Shown: one piece after another, positions 10,313 to 22,004 of the stretch
How the letters are laid out: each line of letters starts with the position of its first letter
Position numbering within the stretch: position 1 is the first letter of the stretch
Source of the DNA: Ascarosepion bandense
Lineage: Eukaryota > Mollusca > Cephalopoda > Sepiida > Sepiidae
DNA length: 64,000 bases
Direction: 5' to 3'
Assembly: GCA_037127315.1 (NCBI GenBank)
Contig: JBBBDQ010000348.1
Span: 771,001-835,000 of the forward strand
Made by a program: the position numbers and the translations under genes
The notes under the pieces: model-generated
What the model was told of the DNA's origin: nothing
Database searches by the model: none
Seen by the model: only the letters and a program-made list of their open reading frames with translations

Positions 10313-10544
10313 ATAAATAAACAACATTACAATTTAACGATATATATATATATATGTGTTGTATGTGTATTAAATCTATCTAGTTTAAGCATCAAAGATG
10401 TCGAAGCCCATTTAAAATTCTAATTTAGATTACTTTCGATACAAATGTAATTTTTTTCTCGTATCAAAAGAGTAATTGTGCCTATTATGTCACTCATATA
10501 GACACAAGAAAAATATGAAATCATAGACAGGACCTCAGTGATAG

Positions 10545-11065
10545 AACGAAGAATCTGTAATGTGATCGATACCGACTTGGCTGCTCGGCTGCAGTTAATC
10601 TCTCACCAGTGTGATGTGGCTTCCCTGTGCCTCTTCTATAAATACTTTCACTGGTGCTCCCTAGTTATGAATTTGCACGAGATACTAGATTAGCAACCAG
10701 GTCCCACTCTTTTACAGTGAAACAGATAAAATGTAACCGCAATTTCTACTCTAACAGCTTGTTTTCTCGCACTTCCCGCCTGTAGAACTTCATTTCATAT
10801 ACTTGCTTCCCCGACAGATACAATCTCCAGGAATTTAAATGTAAGGTCAATAGACACCTCTTTATCACACTAAATCGCATCCATTCTCTCAAACACTCTC
10901 CCATCTACCCAACCCCCATCCTCGGTATTCTTATCCGTCTATCACCCTCCTTCCGTTATTTCCTATAACTAAACAGTCTTTCTCATCAATTTCCCCTATG
11001 TAACCCCCTGTGCAATAGTGGCAGTGAAATGCCTTGCTTGGTGTGAAATGATTAAAAAAACAAAA
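10545..11065 (+). mobile_element. LINE2 3' region
   Basis: Begins near RRICNVIDTDLAARLQ, continues through LCLFYKYFH, ATRLATRSHSFTVK.IKC, YNLQEFKCKV and the 3' UTR ending at the cttgcttggtgtgaaatgatta motif. Frameshifted. Confidence 0.75.
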
Positions 11066-11189
11066 ACAAAAAACAAAAATTACTCCCTTCATACTGAACT
11101 CTGTCAAGGTAGAAAACAGATTATCAGATTATCAGTTTCGTTGATTTATCTTCTGTTGTTCAACTATCAAAGCTTTCTAGTAACATTGC

Positions 11190-11700
11190 TAAGAAGTGTT
11201 ACTTTAGTCACGCCATCTTCAATGTTTTCTCGAGGCTTTAATGTCTTCACTCATCAGGGTTTTTTGTTTTTTCTTATATATATGTATTATATTGAAGACA
11301 ATAAAACTAAGCGAGAAACAATAAAATTGTAAAAAAGGAAAAAGATAAAATTAGGTTAAAAGCAGATTGACATCGTGACTGTTAGGGAGGAAAAAAAGAA
11401 GAAACGTAAGGAAAGAGAAAAAGGAGGAAAAAAGAGAAAAAGGAGGAAAAAAGAGAAAAAGTTAGTATGTATTCTTTGGGACCAAATTTCAAAATGAATC
11501 TTCGCTCTGATTTGTTAAAAGTGACACACATGTAAAGTTTATATCTTCTTACATTCATAAACAGCAAACCGAAGTTTTTTTGTATTTAAATGTAAATCAT
11601 TTGTACAACCAACATCAAACATTGCCTGATGAAGAGGATCTATCTCGAAACAGACATTTCTGTGTCGCAATGTTCAATTAATTAATAACTATATGATTAT
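11190..11700 (+). repeat. Dispersed repeat R1, copy 1
   Basis: Unclassified repeat shared with 22005-22410: aggttaaaagcagattgaca, an A/G-rich stretch, accaaatttcaaaatgaat, caaaccgaagttttttt and ttgcctgatgaagaggatct. Its start (ttcactcatcaggg) also resembles repeat R2. No coding potential seen. Confidence 0.7.
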
Positions 11701-11851
11701 TATTAAGCTCTATAATATTTATTATATTAAGCACTGTTTATAAAAATAGTAAAACCTTGAGCCCTTTTCACCTGGATTTATATATATATAATATCTCTCT
11801 CCATATATACATATATGCTAAATCTCCCTTTGTTCCCATATACATTTTTTT

Positions 11852-12335
11852 TTAATCATTTCACCCCGAGCAAGGCAGAAACGCCACTGATGTGCAGGGG
11901 GTTACATAAATGTAAAAAGATTAATTAGAAAAGAGTGATGAGTACAAGCTAGTTAGAAAGGAACAATAGAAAGCTGAGAAAGCAGGTGCGATGACAGATA
12001 CATAGGTGGAGAGAACGGGAAGGTTATACAGGCGAGGGGAGAGAGCTAGAGGTCAGTGGTTAGTAGATGAGTATTGACTTTGCATTTAAATTTCTGGAGG
12101 TTGTAGCCGTCAGGAAAGCAAGAATACGGGAGCGAGTTCCACAGGCGGGAAGTGCGAGAGAGGAAGCTGCAGGAGTAGAATTGTCGTCTGCATTTCGCTA
12201 ACCTGACTGTGAATGGGTGGGACCCAGTTGCCAGTCTGGTTGCACGGGTAAACACCTGTTGAGGAGGCATCAGTGACTTAAGCTCATCCGAGCAGAAGCC
12301 ATGAAAGTATTTATAGAAGAGACAGAGGGAGGACG
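11852..12335 (-). mobile_element. LINE2 copy with an open C-terminal frame
   Basis: The minus strand encodes LCLFYKYFHGFCSDELKSLM, FTRATRLATGSHPFTVRLAK, SRTSRLWNSLPYSCFPDGYN and LQKFKCKVNTHLLTTDL without interruption. This is the best-preserved LINE2 C-terminus in the window. The normal upstream LINE2 sequence is replaced at about 12336 by GC-rich DNA. Confidence 0.8.
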
Positions 12336-12640
12336 AGCTCATGTGCGGTTCGCCTCTAAATGGAAAGTGGCTCTGACTGTCGCCAATCGGAAGCATTTGC
12401 AGGGTTTCGTACCGGGCCTAAACGTAATTTTCCAGTGTCTGAAAGCGCTTATCGAGGGTGGGCCGGAGGCTGATCATCTCTGGTCGGGTCGGCGCGGTGA
12501 GGGGGGTATGATGTTGAAAGACCCGAAACCCCCTAGTGAACCTCGCGATGACATCACTGACGACACCCTCTAGCGCCCCCATTACGGTGCGTATGTTTGA
12601 AAAGGAAAAGTCAAGAGTATGTCTCAGCCGGAATGTAGCC
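12336..12640. other. GC-rich island of unknown origin
   Basis: About 300 bases of clearly higher GC than the surroundings, with open frames on both strands (plus 12301-12573; minus 12418-12642). I recognise no domain in either. It joins the 5' side of the LINE2 copy, so it may be a more upstream part of that element, a different TE, or an unrelated exon-like sequence. Confidence 0.35.
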
Positions 12641-12793
12641 ATATCAACAAAAAAGACTGGGATAATATTAGAAAATTGAAAGAAGAAGAGGAAAAGTTCA
12701 AAACTTTCGTTCTGGAAAGTGACATATACGTTGTGGATATTGGATTAAAAAACAGAATAGAACTACTTTTCTTCGGAGAATTTTAATCTGATG

Positions 12794-12795
<2 letters not shown>

Positions 12796-12829
<34 letters not shown>

Positions 12830-12830
12830 T
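12796..12830. repeat. (TA)n microsatellite
   Basis: Uninterrupted TA run. Confidence 0.95.
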
Positions 12831-13465
12831 ATTTTACAAACAATGAATTTATTGACAATATCTAAGGCTCTATTGTCCAAGGTTTCATCTGGAGAAAATC
12901 GTTGGAAATTTAAGTTAAACCAAATGAACAGCAACGAAAATGAAGTGCCAAAAAAAAAAAAAAGTGGGGAACACGTTAAAATAAATATACATATAAATAT
13001 ATATACTTATAACGAGGAGAAATCGCGTGTAAATAATTAGCGAGGGACAGTTAAAATAAAATGATCCCCAACAAATTTAGAGACTTCACAAAATCTTTCT
13101 GTCGGCAAAGAGGTATCCGTAAAGATATACAGATTGATTCCAAAATCTTTAAATAATTATTGGAACCAGCTCTATGCATAATTTTGAACCACTCTTTCTT
13201 ATAGACTTGGCACAGGCTATATTCTCTAGTAAATGTTGAGCAATAGCCGATTCCATATTTGTAGTGAGAAGATAACACGTTATCTATTTTAGAAGGTACA
13301 TGTCTATATATTTTTTTCTCTTTATTTTCATTGCTGTTCTTTTCGTTTAACTTAAATTTTCCAACAATTTTCTCCTGATGAGATGTTGGACGAAAGGGCC
13401 TGAGGGATTGTCAATAAATTCCTTGTTTTTAAAATGATATACAAATTTTGTACCTCAAAACATAT
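12831..13465. other. Unassigned stretch; possible dispersed-repeat remnants
   Basis: No gene. Two similar segments (12843-12930 and, inverted, 13345-13430: attgacaat, aaggt/gatg, aaattttcc) suggest inverted copies of one repeat, about 90 bp each. Confidence 0.4.

Positions 13466-13467
<2 letters not shown>

Positions 13468-13514
<47 letters not shown>
13468..13514. repeat. (TA)n microsatellite
   Basis: Pure TA run. Confidence 0.95.
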
Positions 13515-13515
<1 letters not shown>

Positions 13516-13720
13516 TCTGTGACCGAGTGGTTAAAATGCATTTCGAATTACACCAAGGTGATAACGTCAAGATGTCACCATATTTTGATTTTGCTTAGGA
13601 AGGAGGTGAAAGCGTGTAGCACATTGAGAAAATGCTTCAAAACCATACCACGGGTTGACCAAAGTACGTAATCGAAAGTGTGTTTCCTCGTGACTGGCAT
13701 TGTTCAAATTGTTGAACACG
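13515..13720 (+). mobile_element. Possible tRNA(Ser)-like SINE head
   Basis: CTGTGACCGAGTGGTTAAAA resembles the 5' half and A-box region of a serine tRNA. No clean B box or acceptor stem follows, so it is at best a diverged tRNA-derived repeat. Confidence 0.35.
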
Positions 13721-14484
13721 CCAGATAATGCGTTCTCATAAAAAACTGTAACTAAGTTTCTCTTCTGTATAGTTGCAGAGTAAGCCAGATGTAGGTGTTG
13801 ACAAACACAAATGTACTTGAGCAGGTGTTTGCAACAGGGATTGGGTGGCCCCTTTAAAGTAGACAGGCATAATCAGATACAAGCAGCCAGCCATTATATA
13901 TAATGTATGCTATATTTATGGGCTAAAGTCCTCAATATCAGGTCTAGAGCTTATGTAAATATAAAAGCAAGCAATGAAGTCAACAGCTAGATGAATTAAC
14001 GATCGCGTTTAGCATAAAACAGCCTGTAGCTTCTGGGTGTTAACTTCAACATCATTATCAATGCATTTTCTGTAAATACATTGATAAATGCATTTAAAGA
14101 AATACAATAAAATGTTGAAGCAAATTTGAAGAAAATATTAAGCACTTCATAAATTAAATTCCACTTTTCAAAACTATTGTTTCTATCGTAAATATTTATT
14201 AAAAGCTATCGCTGTGAATAATATTCACGTTCTTCTTTGAATGCTGAGCGATTTTGCATTCTTCCGAGTGAAGCTAACAAGAGTACATAATTCATTCTAA
14301 ACACGTTTCTTGAATTAGAATTTTGCGAAGGTTTTATCACTGAAAGATATATAACTATTAAATAATCAACTTAAATAATTCGGATAACATTCATTGGATT
14401 TGTTCATATTGTAACAATATATATGTATATACATGTGATGGAAGGGCTGGTCTCTGATTCCTTCTTATATATGGTCCTATAACT
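13721..14484. other. Unassigned AT-rich stretch
   Basis: No supported gene, RNA or repeat. Confidence 0.4.
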
Positions 14485-14487
14485 TGT

Positions 14488-14569
<82 letters not shown>

Positions 14570-14840
14570 AATCGTATCATATTTGTAATGATAGTACCTT
14601 TATTACTAACTACCTGAGGAGTTATTGTTCTTTCAATGTCGAAACGAAATATATAATTTTGTAGTAGATTGTAGTTTGTATATGTCCTAAAGTATAATTT
14701 ATCATATATATATATATATATATATAGAAAAGGGCCCCGACGAGCCGTTGTGCGAAACCGCGGTAGGTCTTGGCGATCTTGCGATTGTTTTCGTATATAT
14801 ATATATATATATACGTGTGTGTGTGTGTGTGTGTGTGCGT
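14485..14840. repeat. Microsatellite cluster (TC, TA, GT)
   Basis: (TC)n-(TA)n at 14485-14567, (TA)n at 14702-14727 and (TA)n-(GT)n at 14797-14838, separated by about 130-bp and 70-bp unique pieces. Confidence 0.9.
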
Positions 14841-14879
14841 GCGTGCAAGTTTCACCCAAAACGACAAATTGGAAGTTCA

Positions 14880-15226
14880 TGGGGTTCCTTGATGGTGGCT
14901 GAAGGTGTATTCGAAGGCGCTTGAATAGATGGAGTATTCGGGCAGTTTTTATATAATTTATCTAGAATTTATAGTATCGCACAGGGAGTTGTATAAAGAG
15001 CTTGTTCACAGGGACTCTCACGTAGTTTTTTCGACGTATGAGGGTCCAAATTACCCCTTCACATATGATTTGATTTATAGTGGTGACAGCTTAAGCAGAA
15101 TTATCCACAAATGTTTGAAGAGTTGAATCCAGAAAACTATTGGATAACGTAACACATACTTCACAAACGACCCTCATCAAAGAGTTGTCCTTCTACTACA
15201 CAAGTTGAAACTGTATGCTATTGAAT

Positions 15227-15228
<2 letters not shown>
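14880..15228. other. Unassigned stretch with a short open frame
   Basis: An open frame at 14929-15126 (plus) is free of simple repeats, but I recognise no family in it. It could be a TE fragment. Confidence 0.3.

Positions 15229-15282
<54 letters not shown>
15229..15282. repeat. (TA)n microsatellite
   Basis: Pure TA run of about 52 bases flanked by atccat/atggat, so the array edges are also complementary. Confidence 0.95.
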
Positions 15283-15284
<2 letters not shown>

Positions 15285-15469
15285 ATCCATTAGCCTACTA
15301 ATATATTATGCTCTCTGTAGGGGAAAATTTTAAAAACAGTTTTCCACTTTTGCGATCTTAGCGTTACTTTTCAGCAATGAATTAAGTTCTTCCAGTGACT
15401 GGCGTGTGTATACACCTTCTTATATAACCCGCTAAAATTTTCCCTCTCTCATTCTATGTGTCTATGTCT

Positions 15470-15600
15470 TAGGGAGTAGTGACTCCGACTGACACCAAAC
15501 CGAGTTTCGATCACGACGAGAAGCAAGTACATATCTAGGCACACTGATGAGCTGTGATACAGTGAAACAGGCTTGTATGTGGATGACAAATATATATATC
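15470..15600 (+). mobile_element. SINE-T2, copy 2 (3' part)
   Basis: Contains CCGACTGACACC, a B-box-like GAGTTTCGATCAC, the CTGATGAGCTGTGATACAG block and the end GTGGATGAC followed by a TA run. Head decayed. Confidence 0.65.
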
Positions 15601-15704
15601 TGTGTGTGTGTGGGGGGGGGGGGTAAATTATTTTCCTATAGCGTGTAAAAACTAAATTGATGATAATCTGTAAAAAGAGTAGTCCAATGTGTCAAATTCA
15701 AGTA

Positions 15705-16318
15705 AAGATGGCTAAAATCAAACTGGTACTCTAATTTAAATACCTGGAAAAAGTGCAACAATGAGAACCGAAATCAAAATTGCATGGCTAAAGATGCATT
15801 CTAGAAGCTGAGTATAGTATTCTGAGACAGGAAAATTTTGCTAGAAACAAAGAAGAGAGTGCTGGACTGTTATGAAGTGTCGGTTCTTCAATATGGCAGT
15901 GAATACTGGACAATCTCGTCAAAAATGAAGGAGAGTTTTAAAGCAACTGAGATGTGGTTCTACAAAAGGATGGTGTGGATAACATGGCCAGAACATGGGA
16001 ACAACGACGAGTTTTTGGAGAAAATGTACACGAAAAGAAATCTGATACTTAACATCAAGTAAAGCAGTTGAAGTTTCTGAGACATGTAGGGAAGAAGGAC
16101 GTCTTGCAGAATCTGATACTCACAGGACCGATAGATGGAAAGAGAGACCAGGGAAAGCAACGCGACATACTTGATGGACTTGAGAAGATGGATGGTGGAG
16201 AGGGGTTTGGGTGGTATAACAGAAGAAGAGTTGTTAAGAGCCACAAAGAACAGGAAGATGTGGAAGGCCATGGTCACCTACGTCCTGAAGTAACACGGCA
16301 TATAGGAGAAAGGAAGTA
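15705..16318 (+). mobile_element. RTE-type LINE, RT C-terminus and 3' end
   Basis: 15838-16062 encodes ETKKRVLDCYEVSVLQYGSE, YWTISSKMKE and a TWPEHGN block; 16068-16325 continues KFLRHVGKKDVLQNLILTGP after a frameshift. The tail has tacgtcctgaag and cacggcatatag. More complete at the 5' side than the 9300 copy. Confidence 0.85.
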
Positions 16319-16402
16319 TCTGTAAAGGAAGAGAATGAATAAAAAGATACAATTTGCGAACGTTCATGAATATTCATCAGATGAATGAAAGGTCAGTAAA
16401 TA

Positions 16403-16403
16403 A

Positions 16404-16448
<45 letters not shown>
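16403..16448. repeat. (TA)n microsatellite
   Basis: Pure TA run. Confidence 0.95.
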
Positions 16449-16450
<2 letters not shown>

Positions 16451-16487
16451 TACAAAGAACTTGTCTGTCTCTCTAACTGAGTAGATT

Positions 16488-16717
16488 TATGCCGTTTTCC
16501 ATGTTTCGAGGGACACCGCTATGATGTTCTCACTCGTCAGGGCTGTTTTAGGATAGATCCCAGTTTTTTCTTGTTTATTTAGAAAATGGTGTGAATTTTG
16601 TGGAAGTATTCTTGAGCAATTTACGATTAAAAAAGAACCTGCTTGCCAATATACATTTTATCAATAAAACCACTAAAAACATCAACCTTAGCACTAAACA
16701 TAGTCGCAATTAAACAC

Positions 16718-16760
<43 letters not shown>
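16488..16760 (+). repeat. Dispersed repeat R2, copy 1, with (TA)n(TG)n tail
   Basis: Shares cactcgtcagggctgttt, gaacctgcttgccaatatac and agtcgcaattaaacac with the antisense copy at 43420-43675 and in part with 42160-42320. Each copy sits against a TA microsatellite. Confidence 0.75.
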
Positions 16761-16762
<2 letters not shown>

Positions 16763-17223
16763 GCCATCATACGAACGCAAGAAAACTTAAATTCTTCAAT
16801 AATTTAATAAATTTTTCATGTGTCATGGCTTATACTTTTGAACAGTCTGTATATTGCGAGGAATATTTTTTCGAAATATTCGAATATCTGTTGGTAAATA
16901 GTTTTATATATCTGTTGGCTAATGGCTTACAAATGTACGTATTACTACAATATTTTGAAGTCGATCAAAAGTTTTAGTAGAGGATTAGATGTCTTAATAC
17001 AAGATTAAATTCGAGTCAGCCTTCTTTTACGAATCAGCGATGCTACGAAATGATCGACATTAACTGTCTTTGCAGGTTGATGTTTGCATAATGAACAACT
17101 TCTAAAGTCAATTCAGTTGAATCGAACGGTTTTATGAAAGGGGTCAACACCGATTCAAATTTGAATGAAGAATTTGCATCTTTAGGTATTTATTTATACC
17201 TATTAGTTAAAATAGATATTAGT

Positions 17224-17226
<3 letters not shown>
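16761..17226. other. Unassigned AT-rich stretch
   Basis: No supported gene or repeat; 16850-16925 has short internal repeats of ttggtaaat/tctgttgg. Confidence 0.4.

Positions 17227-17262
<36 letters not shown>
17227..17262. repeat. (GT)n microsatellite
   Basis: Pure GT run. Confidence 0.95.
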
Positions 17263-17264
<2 letters not shown>

Positions 17265-17477
17265 GTGTCTGGCTCTAGAAAATAAAGAAAACTATCAGAT
17301 GGCTTATAGTAAAAATTAGTAGGCACATGGTTCATAAAACTAGGAAAACGGTAAACATATTAGTAGCGGCGTTATTTTTTACTGAGAAGAAAATATGTTA
17401 TTACAACATATCTGATATTTTGGAACAATTTTATAATGTATTTGAAAGGTTGCAAGTCAACGTATATGTGATTTTAC

Positions 17478-18105
17478 AAGGCAGCCGTGCATTGAATACT
17501 GCTGCCATATCTGGTCGGGTGCTTCTACTATCCACCTAGGGGTCCTTGACAAAATCCAACGGAGAATCTGTAATGTGATCCATCCCGACTTGGCAGCTCA
17601 GATACAGTCACTATCTCACCGGCGTAATGTGGCTTCCCTGTGTCTCTTCTACAAATACTTTCACGATTTCTGCTCCGATCAACTTAGCTCCCTGGTGCCC
17701 CCCTATATATGAATTTACTCGAGCCACAAGATGAGAAACTATGTCCTACTCTTTTACTGCGAAACTAATAAAATGGAAAAGCAAGTTCTATTCAACCAGC
17801 TTCATTTCTCGCACTTTCCGCCTGTGGAATTCCTTTCCGTTTACTTGCTTTCCCGGCAGCTACAATCTCCAAGAATTTAAATGTCAAGTCAGTAGTCATT
17901 TCCTATGTCACCGACTTGCGTCCTCTCTCTCATGTTCCTTTTTCCGCCCACTCCACTCTCATCAGTATTCTCATCCTTCTCTTACGCACTTCCTGACACC
18001 CTCTATAACCTGCCACTCTTTCACGTAACTTTCCTTCTATGTAGCCCCCTGCACAAGAGTGGCAGTAAATTGCCTTGCTTGGGCGATATGATTACAAAAA
18101 AAAAA
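17478..18105 (+). mobile_element. LINE2 3' region, long copy
   Basis: Reads EYCCHIWSGASTIHLGVLDK, QRRICNVIHPDLAAQIQSLS, NVASLCLFYKYFHDFCS, then after a shift KLIKWKSKFYSTSFISRTFR and LWNSFPFTCFPGSYNLQEFK. The 3' UTR ends tgcttgggcgatatgatta followed by an A-rich run and GATA units. Confidence 0.85.
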
Positions 18106-18335
18106 AAATAAAAAAAGAAAGAAGATAGATAGATAGATAGATAGATAGATATGGAAAAACCCAGCTAGTTAGCTAGCTAGCTAGATAGAAATCAGTATTC
18201 TCTTCCTTTTTTTTACCCATTTCCTGACAGCCCCTATAACCTGTCACTCTTTCTCATAACTTTCATCCTATGTAACCCCCTGCACAACAGTGGCAGTAAA
18301 CTGCCTTGCTTGGGGCGATATGATTATTAAAAAAT

Positions 18336-18386
<51 letters not shown>

Positions 18387-18560
18387 CTGGAAAAACTGAG
18401 ATGGATAGATAGATAGTCAGTATTCTCATCCTTCTCTTAACCTCTTCCTGACACCCCCTAAAACCTGTTACTCTTTCTCAAAACTTTCCTCCTATGTAAC
18501 CCTCTGCTCTACAGTGGTAGTAAACTGCCTTGCTTGGGGCGATATGATTATAAAAATCTA
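18106..18560 (+). repeat. Tandem LINE2 3' ends separated by (GATA)n
   Basis: Two further copies of only the last ~140 bases of LINE2 (18190-18325 and 18415-18555), each preceded by GATA arrays (18122-18152, 18333-18385) and a ctggaaaaac block. Together with the end of the copy at 17478 they form three repeats of a ~190-230-bp unit. Confidence 0.85.
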
Positions 18561-18649
18561 TTTGAAATGGTATAAGGTATCGTAATGTTAAAAGGCAACG
18601 TATTTGTAACGTGTCAAGGTAAAGCTTCGGACAACGTTGTTTAGTTTTT

Positions 18650-18950
18650 ATTTTCATTTCACACCAAGCAAGGGAGAAATGTTACTGGTGATAAAAAAAA
18701 GGTACGTCGAAGTAAAAATAAGAAATGGATGGGAATGAAATAGATAAATGCTTGTAACTTATGTTGAATTTAAACTTTTGGAGATGGTAGTTATCAGGGA
18801 AGCATACAAATGGATGCGAACTGCCCAAATGGGAAGTGCGGAAAAAGAAACTGTTAGAATAGAAGAAACGGTTACATTTAACTAGTTCGACGGTAAAAGG
18901 GTAGGACATAAATACCAGTCTAGAATGATACGTTAAGAGATGTGTGCAGT
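18650..18950 (-). mobile_element. LINE2 fragment
   Basis: The minus strand encodes YPFTVELVKCNRFFYSNSFF, FRTSHLGSSHPFVCFPDNYH and LQKFKFN. The 3' end matches the LINE2 terminus. Confidence 0.75.
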
Positions 18951-19310
18951 AGCGTCAAGCATAATGTTTTCTTTTTCTTTTTAATATTAATTCGAATTAG
19001 TGTAAAATAATTTTTTCTAGATAAAAGCAACTCTCGAAATATATGCATCTATCCGTCATAATTATACGAGAATTTCGCTTCCTTCTTCAAACTTTGATTA
19101 CCAATATGAGGTTTTTATATCTGAAAATGAGTCTCTATTTTTATTTATTTCTTGTAATGAGAATAGAATTAATTTAATTTTACTATGAAAAATCTTCTTG
19201 CAAAATCTATATGATGTGGAAGCTATTTGGTACCAAATTATGATATAAAATGATTCCTAATTTGTGAAAGAATTAAACATATACAAAATGATATCACTAC
19301 AATATTCATA
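18951..19310. other. Unassigned AT-rich stretch
   Basis: No supported feature. Confidence 0.4.
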
Positions 19311-19407
19311 CAGCCATATCAAACACCAGTCCTCGCACAATCACTGAATTTAAGCAACGATGAGCTTGGTCAGTATCTTGACTGGGAATACCAGGTGCTT
19401 TAAGCTT
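19311..19407 (+). pseudogene. 5S rRNA pseudogene with internal deletions
   Basis: Landmarks in order: AGCCATATCAAACACC (5S 5' part), AATCACTGAATTTAAGCAAC, GAGCTTGGTCAGTATCTTGA and CTGGGAATACCAGGTGCT followed by TTAAGCTT. It is shorter than a 120-nt 5S because parts of helix III and the GGATGGGTGACC block are missing. Not functional. Confidence 0.8.
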
Positions 19408-20165
19408 GCATGTGAGGATGATGTCAGGGATAAAGTTTTAATTTCAGTTGTGTTCGTCAAATTCAATTAGTCGAAAATACCTATGGGAAAAGTATGAATC
19501 CACTTCTTGTACCCCCATTATAGGTTAATTAGTATTAGGATCACCCCCAAAACTCATCTCTAATTATTATTATCTCCAAAATGATCTTGCAATCTAAAAA
19601 TATTTTTTGCATTAAATAACCTTCAAAAGGTTGATAACCGTAAAAAAAAAAGAAACAAACAAAAATGCAAAATCAATAAAATTATTGTAATCATCAAAAA
19701 TATGTCGAAGATTATTATTCTAATTAAAACTAGTTATTTCAGGTGGGAATAGAATGAAAAAGGTCATTTTTTGTCATTTGTGGTAGGTGAGACTGAGCAC
19801 CCTGATCCTTGATTGTGCAAGGAAAATTAAGGAATGAATGGATTGACAGATGAAATAATTGCCGATTCCACTATTTTTGGATGTTGCGTCATCGGCGGCA
19901 CAGAAATATCTGAAATCTCTCCCTCGTCTTCTGGACTGTTTCGTATTTTGTACCGGTAAAACAGGTAGGTTTTCTAACTCAGGTTAAAACCAAAGTTGTT
20001 AAATGCTGCTTTTTGTGACAGGCAGGCGGCACCCCTGCCCAGAAGATCGGCGTCACGCAATCTTCCATAATCGATTTGGTTTTATATTAATTTAAACATT
20101 TGGGCGCTTCGCTGTATGGAAAAGTTTACACTAGCTATTATACGATGTTGTGTGTTCGATTATCA
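19408..20165. other. Unassigned stretch
   Basis: No protein or RNA I can name. 19860-20070 is less AT-rich and resembles an old repeat. Confidence 0.35.
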
Positions 20166-20169
20166 CAGA

Positions 20170-20345
20170 TCGCCCCGTAATCTTGACCTTGTGTCCAGCA
20201 AGTTTCAGAAATATTTAAATATTCATAACGGCATCCACTTGAAAGGTAATGGTTAAGAACCAGTCTAATAGATGGGTAATACTAAGTTCGATTCCCATTA
20301 AGGGCCACAGAATTTTGTGCTAGATTAATGCTAATTATTTTCATT
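20170..20345 (+). mobile_element. Possible tRNA-like repeat
   Basis: An A-box-like TGGTTAAGAAC and a good B box AGTTCGATTCCC lie about 40 bases apart, as in tRNA-derived SINEs. No acceptor stem pairs around them. Confidence 0.4.
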
Positions 20346-21620
20346 GTTTTCTTTTTCAGTTCATGCCTTCTTGGATTATCGTCATTAAACAATAGATGTT
20401 TGAAACGCTCAAATAAATAATTTTTTTTTTCCGTTAATTATTCAAGTTATGTATTTTCTTTCTGTGTTCTGTTTTGTTTTCGTCATTAAACTTTTCGTCT
20501 TTCTTAAGGATGTCTAAAAAAGATTTATTATTTTACGAAATATTTTATTATTCAAACTATATACTGTTTTAACCCCTCTTTTTCAGCTGGTAGATTCTTG
20601 CATCCTCCGTGTAGTCTGAAGTTATGAGGTGAAATTTTTATTTTTCTAAGAATTATTTTGGCCACTATATTTGTTTTTTTTTTTATCTACAAAGGTTTTT
20701 CATAGTTCCTCAGATTTATATTTTTGCTAGTAATCTTCAGTGACCTCTACGCAATTTCTTATTTTAATTGCAATTTTCGAGGCTGGTTATTTCAATTAGA
20801 GGTATCCACCATAACAAAATTCATCCCATCCTCATATTTTTTATCGGGATGTTGGTAAAAATAGAAGGAAACCTGTTGCAAGGAGCTTAAAAATATGATT
20901 ACTACCTGTCGAAAATTAGTAATGAAACAACTGTGATGAAAACGAAATTCATGGAATAAAACTAAATTCCATCTGAGAGAACGCGAGAAAAGTCGGATGA
21001 CCAACTGGCTAAAAAAACAAAACCAAAAAAAAAAAAAAAGAATAGAAGAATAGGAATAAAATAAATGTCGTATGAGAAAATGCAAAGAAAGTTAGTGAAA
21101 CAACTAGGGAGAAAAAAACAACAAAGAAAGAGATACTGGTCTAAATAATTCCTGGAAGGAAGATTAAACATAATTATCTAAGACAGTCCCTTCCACATAT
21201 TACTTCGCCCAGGAACTATATTCAATAATCTAGATATAAAAGTTATAAAATCCTTTAAGATTTGTTTTTTTTTATACAGCACTGAGCCCCAAAAGGTCAT
21301 ATAGTATAATCACTGATAAAATAAAATCTTTTCTTTCTATTCTTAATTCGAATTCTGATTCATTTAGTGAAGACTGAATTTAAATGGCAACGTAAAAGAG
21401 GGTACCAATCCTTTTATACACACTTCCATTGTGTTGATTAATTTATCAGCGCTTAAGTTAATATCGGTTTCAGTTCGTTAACAGAGATAATCGAAGATTG
21501 AATGCTAACTGGATATTCGGCACTGTTGACAAGAAAACAAAAGTTAGGAATCAAAGTTAGAATCGCTGATATACTTTTTCAGTACTAATAAATTACTGGG
21601 TGTCAAAAATATAACCCATC
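20346..21620. other. Unassigned AT-rich stretch
   Basis: T- and A-homopolymer-rich sequence. Open frames at 20792-21171 are products of that composition. Confidence 0.45.
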
Positions 21621-21623
<3 letters not shown>

Positions 21624-21671
<48 letters not shown>

Positions 21672-21672
21672 G

Positions 21673-21707
<35 letters not shown>

Positions 21708-21724
21708 TATATATATATCATATA

Positions 21725-21783
<59 letters not shown>

Positions 21784-21930
21784 ATGTATATCATATATAT
21801 ATATCATATATATATCTATATATATATATATGATATATATATATCTATATATATATATCATATATATATATATCATATATATATATATATCATATATATA
21901 TGATATATATATATATATATCATATATATC

Positions 21931-22002
<72 letters not shown>
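21624..22002. repeat. (ATCT)n and compound (TA)n array, about 380 bp
   Basis: Twelve or so ATCT units, then TA runs broken by regularly recurring catatatata/tgatatata phrases that are each other's complement. The array can fold into many alternative hairpins. Confidence 0.95.

Positions 22003-22004
<2 letters not shown>

Noticed and set aside
12301..12573. 90-aa plus-strand frame as a gene
   Set aside because: It begins inside antisense LINE2 sequence and has no recognisable domain; reported only as a GC-rich island.
14404..14880. 158-aa open frame on the minus strand
   Set aside because: Its codons come from TA, TC and GT microsatellites (YIYIYI, RERERE, HTHTHT). There is no coding signature.
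20792..21171. 97- and 69-aa Phe/Ser-rich frames
   Set aside because: They arise from A-rich sequence on the plus strand; no domain, no start context.
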